DNA of 64,000 bases from Syngnathus acus. Its lineage: Eukaryota > Chordata > Actinopteri > Syngnathiformes > Syngnathidae. The position numbers and the translations under genes were made by a program. This document shows, piece by piece, positions 46,201-55,133 of the stretch (position 1 is its first letter; each line of letters begins with the position of its first letter). Location of the stretch: the NCBI RefSeq assembly GCF_901709675.1, contig NC_051108.1, positions 930,001-994,000 on the forward strand, in the 5' to 3' direction. A model generated the notes under the pieces. That model saw nothing but the letters and a program-made list of their open reading frames with translations, had not been told where the DNA came from and ran no database searches.

Positions 46201-49096
46201 CCGTGTTTGGAATTCATGATGAGCACCTTTCTGTTTAAAAAAAAAAAGTCCTGCTAGAAGCTGCCAAGCTACATGTTTGACATCCTCTTTTTTTTTTTTC
46301 CCTCTTGCAGTCACTCGCTCAGAAACCAACAGGACGGCCAATACAACAATTACCCGCCACCGAACAACTACCAACAGCAAGGAAACTACCGCACGCCCCG
46401 CGGCGGCAATAACCAGTCCTACCAACGTAAGACACACGTGCGCACGGCGGCCATAAGCCAAATCGGTCTCTCCTTGCCTCGAGAGGCAAGTTAAGTTCTT
46501 CTTTGAGGAGGCGGCCACCCCCCCACAGCGAGCTCGCCAGGGCGTCTTTGTGTGCCCGCGGCCAAGCTCTGACGCCGCGCGGCTAAAGCGACAAACTAAC
46601 AAGTCTGCCCACCCTCTGACCCGCTCGCTAACTTTGTCACTCCGTTTCGGCAGCAAAATATTTTGGGAGTTTTTTTTTTTTCACGTAAATTGCTTTTTCT
46701 TTTCATAGGACGACACAAAAAAATTACGCTTTGCAACAATGCATTTAAATTGCTAGAAATGTTGCTCATTGACATCCAAAGGAAAAACTGATGTTGCAAC
46801 TGTTCTATTTGCATTACACATTTAGATAATCAAGCTGCTTTTGTGGAGGCCTGCAGAAATCCCCAAATATTTTCTGACGACCCATTGAGGGAACTTGGAT
46901 AGTTTTGCAGGAATCAACAGTGTCATCTATGAAAAGTGGACGTCTGGGGGAAAAAAAAAAAACCAAAACTCTGTTTTTGTTTGAGCTGAGTCAAAGAGTC
47001 GGCGTGGAAATTGAAAAGGGGCGTTTAGTTGCCGAGCGGCCGCTAATCCGTACCTAATAGAGTGGCCAGTGCGCGCTGTCGGGATTGGAAGGCGTAATCC
47101 TTTTGTTGGCTTTTGTGCGCGCACGCTGGAGGCCCAGACGCTCTCAGATCACGACTAATTAAAGAGATTGACAGGTGTCCACTTGTCATTCCCCGGCTTT
47201 TCAGGCCCGGCCTTCTAATTGCCAGCCCGCTGGGTGGTCCACTTGAGCCGCGTCAACGCAAGACTTCATCAAACGGGAGAATAACCGGCATGGCGGTGGC
47301 GCCGCCCTCTGCCCGATATTTCCTACTTGACCTCCGATTCAAGCCGTGTTTCCTTTCTCAAAAGATGCCACAAATGTAACTATAGGCCCGAAAATTAATT
47401 CTGAGCCCTCCTCCCCATCTCGCACGCATAGTCGGATTTGAAGCAATCCCCCGCATTAAACGCAGATTTTGTGTCACATTAACTTGAACAACAAAAAAAG
47501 TCCATGCAAAAGTTCGGTATTATTAACGGATATGAAACTTTTTTTATTATTATATTCGATTTGATTTGTAAGAATTCGAGCTCCATTGCTTCTCGCGGCT
47601 TTCTTTGCTTTGTTTCAAAGACTTTTTTTTTTTTTTCCCTCAATATTTCAAGCAATTTTTTGGTGTGTGTTTGTTGTATCGAGCTGCTCCCTAACATTTA
47701 AATGATTGACAAAAAAACTTGTAGTAGTCGCAAGGTGTCCACGGCGGCAGGTGGAGCGGGCAGCTGGTCATCACCATGGCAACGGTGGCTCTGGAAGCAG
47801 CCTTTGGCTATTTTGTCTTGTTTTTCCTCAAGTGGGCCTTTGTGAAATGTTCGCCTCGATAGAAGCTAGCCACTTGAGGAGTCCACAATCCCGCCAGCTC
47901 AATGCTTCTTCATTTTTTTTCATTTGCTCAACAAAACATGCAAATGTTCCCCCTCGGAACTCCCGGGGCCCGGATTTGATCCACGCCAATGTCACGCGGC
48001 GGCCCCGTTCTGCCGACGGCTCCTTCGGGTCTTTGTAACTGAGCCTGACTCCGTTCTTTGTTGTGTGCAGATTCTAGATCGTCATCGTCCTATGAGCATC
48101 AGCCTCGCTTTCAACGGTGAGTCTCGAGCGGTCATTTTGTTTTCGGGAAAAAAAGTCGACAATTTCTTTTAGTAGGTTTGCAACTGTTTATTTGCTGCCA
48201 GACCCTCAATATTTCTTGAAAAACGCTTACCATTGCCTGTAGATGCCACAAGGTGGCGGCAAGATACTCATTTTGTTTAGATGAATTGGTGAAATGTGAA
48301 TTTTTTTTAATACTTGCCAAAAGCATGATGCGAAATATGAAGTTGTTTGTGTTTTCAGGCATCATCCTTACGGAGGTGGCGGCAGCGGCCGTGGTGGCGG
48401 AGGTGGCGGCGGCGGTCGTGGCAGCGGCGGTCGTGGCGGCGGCGGTCGTGGCGGCGGCGCTCACGGCTGGGACCGGGCCATGCAGTCACAGCGGGGAGCC
48501 TACCAACACAACGCCAGCCGGGGTGGCGGCGGGGCTGGACGCGGCGGCTACCAGTCGCACTTCCAGCAGCAAAGAAACGACTGGCAACAGGTACCAAAAA
48601 AATAAACCGTAATGAGAGTCGTTTATTAATTGTTCAAGGTAGGCTTTATATTGAAATATAATTCTCAGTCAAAACTTTCTTCCTTCTCATTTCATTTTGA
48701 GATGGCAGTTGAAGGAGAATTTAACCGATGGCAAATAAGACTTATGCAAGTTTTATCTTCCTACTCTTTTTTTTTTTTGGGGGCGGGAGGGGGCAGAACA
48801 CCCCTCCCCAAAAAAGCTTCATGGGTTTTTATTTTCAAATTTGATGCATTTAGTTCATCATAGTCATTGGTGATAATTCAAAGAAAATCCATTTGTCATG
48901 TTACTTGCTTGAACTCAATGCTCACATGAAATGTTGAAGTTTTGATTGTTCCAATTTTGGTAAACTGCCATCTATTGCATCTCCAAATTGTCATTGTTAG
49001 AGAAAATGCACTTTGTTTGCTTTTTAGGGCCACAACAGTTCCAACAGAGGTGGTTACCCTGCACCACCTGAGTCCAGAAGATATGTCTGGGAATGA
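40220..49096 (+). CDS. xrn2: 5'-3' exoribonuclease 2 (nuclear 'torpedo' exonuclease)
   Basis: Degrades RNA 5' to 3' in the nucleus for transcription termination and rRNA processing. Exons: 40220-40294, 40683-40810, 40955-41066, 41134-41245, 41316-41374, 41453-41542, 41625-41697, 41770-41820, 41907-42064, 42146-42220, 42289-42422, 42511-42568, 42634-42741, 42822-42866, 42935-43066, 43152-43202, 43375-43466, 43793-43928, 44540-44647, 44718-44807, 44876-44948, 45007-45090, 45166-45263, 45339-45418, 45535-45591, 45712-45780, 45853-45981, 46311-46426, 48071-48116, 48359-48590, 49028-49096 (979 aa; human 950). Catalytic-domain motifs are [44 protein letters not shown] and [24 protein letters not shown] knuckle ([14 protein letters not shown]) and the XRN tower region follow. 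The C-terminal tail is Gly/Arg-rich with RGG-like repeats and ends RRYVWE. Introns 13 and 17 are GC-AG. AATAAA lies at 49209-49214. Confidence 0.96.
43639..43692. repeat. Perfect 21-bp inverted repeat (hairpin) in xrn2 intron 17
   Basis: TGCCTTCAGGAGGCCCGGCG plus C (43639-43659) is exactly complementary to 43672-43692. The loop is 12 nt. The stem is GC-rich and uninterrupted. Confidence 0.97.
46427..48070. promoter_or_regulatory. Large xrn2 intron 28 with repeated NK2-type motifs
   Basis: This is the largest xrn2 intron (1.64 kb). It holds three exact 9-mers CTCAAGTGG or its complement at 47239-47247, 47827-47835 and 47870-47878, the classical NKX2-1-type site. Near 47153 it has CTAATTAAAGAGATTGACAG, with homeodomain and MEIS/TGIF-like cores. 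An RFX-like CACCATGGCAACGG lies near 47773. The enhancer role is inference. Confidence 0.4.
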
Positions 49097-49193
49097 GCTT
49101 TTTTTTTTCTTCTTCTTTCATTCTTTTTATTCCAAAATATACGTGGAACTTTAAGTGACTGTTGTACTTTTGAGAGATTCTCCAACAATGTCT

Positions 49194-49214
49194 TTTATTA
49201 ACTTGTCCAATAAA
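49194..49214. terminator. Facing polyadenylation signals of xrn2 and nkx2.4
   Basis: AATAAA on the plus strand at 49209-49214 ends xrn2. AATAAA on the minus strand at 49194-49199 (another at 49249-49254) could end nkx2.4. If both are used, the two transcripts overlap tail-to-tail. Confidence 0.6.
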
Positions 49215-49529
49215 AGAACAAGTCATGTGTTAACTTGCACTTTTTTTTTTTATTCTTTCATCCAGTGCAACTACTAAAAACGTCCAAATATGCTTTGAAA
49301 TGTAATAAGTTCCATAATTTCATTTCAAACGAATAGTCTAAATTCAGAGGGCAAAGGAAAGATATTCATTGACAATTGAATATTTTTGCTTGAAAGCTGA
49401 AATAATTACGTAGTCAAGAGTCTGCAGGAATCCAGTCACATGTCCAAGGCAACGCCAACTTTGGCTCCAAAAAACAGCCCAAAAACTTGCACCTCCTCAG
49501 TCCGCGTCTGTCTCCGCTCCGGTTCGGTC

Positions 49530-51244
49530 CTACCAAGTTCTGCCGTAGAGCAAAGTGGAGGAACCGAGCACGCCGCCGGTGTAATCAAGCACCGCCGCGT
49601 CCGTGCGCGCGCGGAAGCCCGTGGGCGACTCTAGCGAGCGGCCCCCTTTCCCTTCCCGGTGCTCCTCCTGGACGTCCCGTTCGAGTTGCTGGTTGCTCGT
49701 CTTGGCCTCCGCCGTCGGTTCGGGTTCGCCCCGGCTGGGCTTGGCGAGCATCGGCGATGAGCGGTTGATCGCGCACAGGCCGCCGCCGCCTGCGTCATGC
49801 TGCCGCTGCGCCGCCTTGTCCTTGAGCTGTCGCTTGAGCTTGTAGCGGTGGTTCTGGAACCAGATCTTCACCTGGTTGGGGCTGAGGTGGATGAGGCCGG
49901 CCAGGTGCTCCCTCTCGGGGGCCGACAGGTACTTTTGCTGCTTGAAGCGGCGCTCCAGCTCGAAGACTTGGGCCTGCGAGAAGAGCACTCGACGCTTCCT
50001 CCGCGGGGCCGCCGACAAGGCGGCCTTGGTGCAGCCGTCCAAGGCTGCAGACAAGCCGCCCGACAGGCCGCCGCAGGAGCCCATCAGCTGGGAAACTGCA
50101 AAGTCAACACGAGGTTATGCCACTATTTTTTCTCCTTAATCCAAGAATATCTCACGAAGCGTTATTTTTTGTGTGCAAGATTTGCACACTTGCTTTAGTG
50201 CAGCAATCAATTGATCCCTAATCGAGGAAAACAGTGGTGTAATTTTACAGCCGATAAAAATAGATATGCACTCAAAAATATGACGTAAATATAAAATGTT
50301 ACCAAAAGTCAAATGATAGGTTCCAAAATGCTTGCGCGATTTGTCGTCCAACAGTAATTAAAAGAATCTGACTACAATGCGGTGAATTAATAGATATGAA
50401 CGGAAATCAATTTAATTAAAGTAAGAAAAGCACCAACACTAATTTGGGGGAAATTAATGCTAAATTATTGTAACAAATGACTGGATTAAAGTCCTTGAAT
50501 TAAATGCAACTATTGTGAAGTAACTCCCACATCTTTTTGTTTTTCAATGCAAGGTTACTTTTTTTTCCTAAAAATAAACCTCTCATGTAACAAACTTTAA
50601 AGTAAACATTTTGTAAATTTACGCAACAAAAGGAATTTCAATTTGGAAAAAAAAGATTAAAGTTAGTAGGCCTTTTGGTTCTTTTTTTTGTCTCCAACTT
50701 TTAATCGTTTCTCGCATGCATCCTTTTTCGCCGAGTTTCAAAACAAAGGTGGATTAAATGGACTACACTGTTGCATTGAACTCAACTGTAAAGTATTTAA
50801 AACGGAATTAAATTGAGTGTAAATAGTGGCAAAGATGATCGAAATATATGTCAACTAACTTGGCGCGTATCTTGTTTCGGGGCCGCCGTACCAGGCCGCA
50901 GCCGCAGGGCCAACCGGCCTTAGCGACTCCTGATAGGCCGGCATTTCTCCGCCGCCGCCGCCGCTGCAGAACCCCCCGACCGAGCCCGAGAAGTGCGGTA
51001 CGTTGTAGGCGTCGGGGGAAGTGGACAGGTGGGGCTGGTGTTGCAGATGGTGCTGATGCTGCTGATGGAGGTGCTGGTGCTGCTGGTGCTGCTGCTGGTG
51101 CTGCTGCTGCTGGTACCGGTACAAGCCGGCCAGTCCGGGCTCCTGCACGGCGCCGAACCTCCGGTGGAGGTCGTCCATGGGGCCGTGCTGCAGGATGTCG
51201 ATGACCGAGAAGGGGGTGGAGTGCCTGGGGGGGCTCAGGGACAT
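49530..51244 (-). CDS. nkx2.4: NK2 homeobox 4-like transcription factor (divergent paralogue)
   Basis: Homeodomain transcription factor of the NKX2-1/2-4 group (forebrain, hypothalamus, thyroid). Exon 1 is 50860-51244 and exon 2 is 49530-50095 (316 aa), joined in phase 1. The N-terminal [18 protein letters not shown] carries the TN motif. A Gln/His-rich stretch follows (encoded at about 51050-51118). The homeodomain contains [20 protein letters not shown] and [20 protein letters not shown]. The C-terminal [17 protein letters not shown] closely matches human NKX2-4 and fixes the assignment. The homeodomain is derived ([11 protein letters not shown] for LASMIHLTPTQ), and the NK2-specific domain (VAVPVLV-type) is not visible. 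An upstream in-frame Met at 51289 exists; the family start at 51244 is preferred. The neighbours xrn2 and nkx2.2 match the vertebrate cluster. Confidence 0.88.
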
Positions 51245-52960
51245 GCTGGACGGACGCCTCCCTACGTCCCACCCTCCCTCCTGTTGCACGATGAGGCCGA
51301 CACGGGATGCAAGCGAGACCTTATCCCAGTTGCGGACGGGGAGGGGCGGGGCGAGTCGTGCTGATTGACAGTCAACGCAACGCGTGCTCCTCAGGTGAGT
51401 CAGCTCTTGTCGTTTTTATTTGAATTTTGTGGATCAGAAATCCCAAGAAGCTCATTGAATAATGAAAATAGAAAATGTTATCTCAGGATTGAAAGTTTGA
51501 CCCGTGAAACAACAAACTTTGACTTTGATTGCAAACCTATTTTAAGTATGAAAAAAGTGGATTTATCTTCACAGCGATGTTTTTCCTAATTAGTGATGCG
51601 ATGGGTTGCTTTAAGTATAACTGCAGTTTATGACTGAGTTTGACTTTGGCTGCTTGTGCACATTGCTTTGCTCTCGGTGTCACTTTGACCAATAAGCATT
51701 CAAGGAATGAGGCCCACTCCTAGCGCGGCTGTGGAGGAGGAGAAGGAGGCAAGTTATGCATTTGCACATGCGAGTGTGTTTATACGTAATTGGTCAAGCT
51801 CCTGCTGCCACCTAGCGTCATTGCGATGAACTGCATGTTAGTGTTCCAGGCGCTCGATGCAAATGTCAAGCAGGTGGCCTGTTATGTTGCACATGAAATA
51901 CTAATTATAGAATAATGACAGCAAAAACATAACAAAATGAATACGTACGACTTAAGAACTGCAATTTTTTTCATCTATTTTTCGCCATATGACGTCACAG
52001 GTGGACAAGTCCTCATTACAACGTGACGTCACAGATCTGACCACAGCGTGAGTCTTTACCACAATTGATTGTCTTTGTCACGATTTTTCGTTAATTTTGC
52101 TGTTATATATAGTTTATTGTGTGCATCAAATGCTCGACTGGCTTCCCTCGATTCGATATCATCGTGATATTGATCATGGAATTAGAAAATGAATGATATT
52201 AAACATATTTTTTAGCTGAGATATGATCAAACGTTTTCAAGTCCTAATGATGGGTGCACGTGGAGGGAGGAGGGAGGGGTCTCCCTCACCCCCCACTGTC
52301 ACCGCCACTATAGCCTGACTTCAACTGCGCGTCCTCGTGCACACGCACACACATTTCCACTGCAAAACATGCAATTCGTCTTTATTTATATCGCGCTTTG
52401 TTTCGTTGTAACAAAGCGCTTTGCAAAACCGTAAAACAATACAACAAAAAACATTGACAATAATACACACAATAATTTGGCTCCTATGAACATCATGCAT
52501 GTAACGTTCCGTCCATACAAACAAAATACATTTTTAATGTTTTGCCAATTTCTGGGGTATATTTTGAGCACAGTTTTCACACATTACTGAAAATGAAATA
52601 AACTGCACCAAAATGTAAATGGTATCAAATACCACACTGAAAAAAAACGTCGTTCGAACATGGAGATTGGCTGCACGTGAGTTAAGATAACGTGGTGGAT
52701 TAAACACCAAGTCAGCAGCCAAACGATGGTCTTCTTTTCAGTGACATCGAACCGAAGTTAATTTTATAAATGCATAAAAAGTACAAAACGTTGCGCAACA
52801 TTACAAATAATTTATAAAACACTAACAGTCTGTCGACGTAAAATAAGATCTTTTTTTATCAACATTCAAAAAATACGGAAAGACCAACATTCAAAAAGGG
52901 TGCTTCAACTCCCGTATGTTTTGTATTCAATCAAGTGTCGTGCATGCGCACGCAGGCGCC
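51245..52960. other. Spacer between nkx2.4 and nkx2.2, including nkx2.2 3' UTR
   Basis: No gene is supported. Two full CRE palindromes TGACGTCA lie 34 bp apart (51990-51997 and 52024-52031). A strong CTCF-like motif (CTGCCACCTAGCG, minus orientation) lies at 51805-51817. The AT-rich part toward 52900 is probably the nkx2.2 3' UTR; a minus-strand AATAAA occurs near 52380. Confidence 0.5.
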
Positions 52961-53710
52961 TCAGGTCCAGTTGGCGTTCCAGCAGGTGAGCCGCGCGAGG
53001 GCCCTTTGGGGGACGTGCGCGTAGGCGCAGAGCGGAAAGGCCAGCCGCCTGTCGAGCATTCCCTTGGGCCGCTCGCCCGGCTTTGCATCGCGCAGCACAA
53101 CCGCCGGGACCGCGAACCCCTGCTGCGCCTGCGCCCGCAGCAACCGCAGCGCCTCCAGGCTGCGCTCGGCGCGCGCGCGCTTCATCTTGTAGCGGTGGTT
53201 CTGGAACCAGATCTTCACCTGGTTGGGGGTGAGCCGGATGCGCCCGGCTAGGTGCTCCCTTTCGGGCGCCGACAGGTAATGTTGCTGCCGGAAGCGACGC
53301 TCCAGTTCCAACGTTTGCGCTTTGGAGAACAGGACGCGACGCTTCCTGCCGCCGCCGCCGCAGACGCGCTCGCCGGGGTCGCGCGCCGCGTCCGATGACG
53401 CTCCTGGTAGCGCGTGCACTGCAGAAGACGAATTAAAAGACGTCAAAACGGGCTGCGCTCATCCACCGAGTCGTCAAAAAGATAAATAGTCGCTCTACGA
53501 GGCTGAGGTTCGAACCCAGAAATAGCTCAGATGTGTGCGCTCACGTGACAGGTCGAGGTGATTCCCTGTGGGGTTCCCCTCGGGCGCGGCCTCGGCGTTG
53601 GCCTCGTCCTCTTCCGGGTCTTCGGCACCGGAACCACAGCAAGTCCCCGCAGCAGAGTCTGGCAGGTCCAGAATGTCCCGTACCGAGAAGCCGACACGTC
53701 CCAAAGACAT
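52961..53710 (-). CDS. nkx2.2: NK2 homeobox 2-like transcription factor (short, divergent paralogue)
   Basis: Homeodomain repressor of the NKX2-2 group (ventral neural tube, pancreas). Exons 53545-53710 and 52961-53418 encode 207 aa (human NKX2-2 is 273 aa), joined in phase 1. The TN motif is [12 protein letters not shown], close to NKX2-2. The homeodomain contains [39 protein letters not shown] and [20 protein letters not shown] degenerate NK2-specific domain is seen as [13 protein letters not shown]. The C-terminus ends LTCWNANWT, a possible remnant of the family's terminal Trp-rich motif. [14 protein letters not shown] resembles NKX2-8, but the N-terminus and the position beside xrn2/nkx2.4 favour NKX2-2. 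It is likely the derived copy from the teleost genome duplication. Confidence 0.8.
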
Positions 53711-54023
53711 TGCGGAGCGCAGGAAATCGAAAAAAGAGAAGAAAAGCAAAAGGTATGCCGCAGGAAAAAAAGTTACCAAGTTGTCACAAATTGTTTTGGA
53801 ATTCTGGATTAAAAACAAGGTTCTTGTGTGTGTATTGCAGTTCTAGAAGGGAGCCTGGACTGCAGCGCCTGACACGAGCACGCACGCACTCGCACGCACG
53901 CACGAGAAGCGCGTGGCCGTTAAAAAGGCACGAGGATGAGGAGGTGGGTCAAAGTCGTCACTCGGCCACTTCCGCTTGGCTTTTCACCAAATTTGGCTAC
54001 GGCAAAAAACACGTGCAGGCAGA

Positions 54024-54069
54024 CAAACAAACAAACAAACAAACAAACAAACAAACAAACAAACAAACA
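54024..54069. repeat. (CAAA)n microsatellite
   Basis: About eleven uninterrupted CAAA units upstream of nkx2.2. Confidence 0.95.
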
Positions 54070-54799
54070 GCTCATTTTCAAATAATTACAATGACCCTTT
54101 TTTTATTGTCATTTTTATAAGACGAAGGGAGATGGGATAAAAAAGAAGGAAATTAAATATGTTTTGTGTAATATATAGTCACAAAGGTAAATTGGAAATA
54201 AATCAATTAAAATTCAATTTAAAATAACATAATCAGGGTTACTTAATTACTATCAGCACTTTTCTTTTTTAGTAAATGGTTTTACAGTATAAAAATATGT
54301 TTATATTATGTTTTAAGGCAAAAGATTTGATTCAATAATGTCATTATCAGTCAAGGGATAGTTTAGAATTTTTAATAATGATATCAATCATATCATGGTA
54401 TCGATAATCATGTCATCATTTATCAGCCATCAGAAAGATTTTGTCTGCTCATTTTTACGTCTCATTCCACTTGTGATTAAGAAGCAACTTTAAATAGTCA
54501 ATTATTGTTTTTGATTTTCTGATTATCAACATTCATTTCTGGATAGGAATAGCGCAACCGTTTGCTACTTTTGCCTTCTTTTAATTATGGCCACTTTTTT
54601 GTCTGTACATTTGTGCAAACATCTCGCAGTTAATCTGTGTGTGTGTGTATGTGTGTGTGCGTGTCTGTGTGTATGTGTGTGTGAGAGATCTTGCTGGGTG
54701 GTCGAACTGTGCAAACAAACACACGATAAGCACAAAGCCACAAAGGCTGCACCGCCTCCTCATTTAAACCATTTATTCCCCCTCAATACTCTTTAATGG

Positions 54800-54801
<2 letters not shown>

Positions 54802-54842
<41 letters not shown>
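54802..54842. repeat. (CA)n microsatellite
   Basis: About twenty uninterrupted CA units. Confidence 0.97.
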
Positions 54843-54844
<2 letters not shown>

Positions 54845-55031
54845 GGCAGTTGTCATGGTATTCTACTTCAATAGACTGCATGTTGCCTATATTCATGACA
54901 CACACACACACTAGTATACGCACACAACATACTTTGTGTGCCTTGACATTAGCTGAAAACCATCCCATTGCAAGTCAATATGGGGTTGCTGACAATTGCA
55001 ACTAGTCCATGAATGCGTCTAATCAACCTGC

Positions 55032-55133
55032 ACTTGATTGGCGACCAGTCCACAGTTTGTCTGCCGGCTCTCTGGCCCAAAGTCAGTTGGGATAGGCTTC
55101 ATCTCAGCCGCCACCTTAATGAGGACAAACGGG
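55032..55133 (+). mobile_element. Remnant of a fish L2/V-SINE-type 3' tail
   Basis: TTGATTGGCGACCAGTCCAC and GTCAGTTGGGATAGGCTTCA, followed by CCTTAATGAGGACAAACGGG, match the widely shared 3' tail of teleost L2-type LINEs and the SINEs that borrow it. The copy is diverged and truncated. Confidence 0.7.

Noticed and set aside
50855-51289. Upstream start (51289) for nkx2.4 adding 15 residues
   Set aside because: The family starts at MSLSP; the extension has no homology. Kept only as an alternative.
53495-53818. Assignment of the second homeobox gene to nkx2.8/nkx2.9 from [11 protein letters not shown]
   Set aside because: The TN motif [12 protein letters not shown] and linkage to xrn2 and nkx2.4 fit nkx2.2 better.
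54600-54950. CRISPR-like regular repeats
   Set aside because: These are CA/TG microsatellites in a vertebrate genome; there are no spacers and no cas genes.
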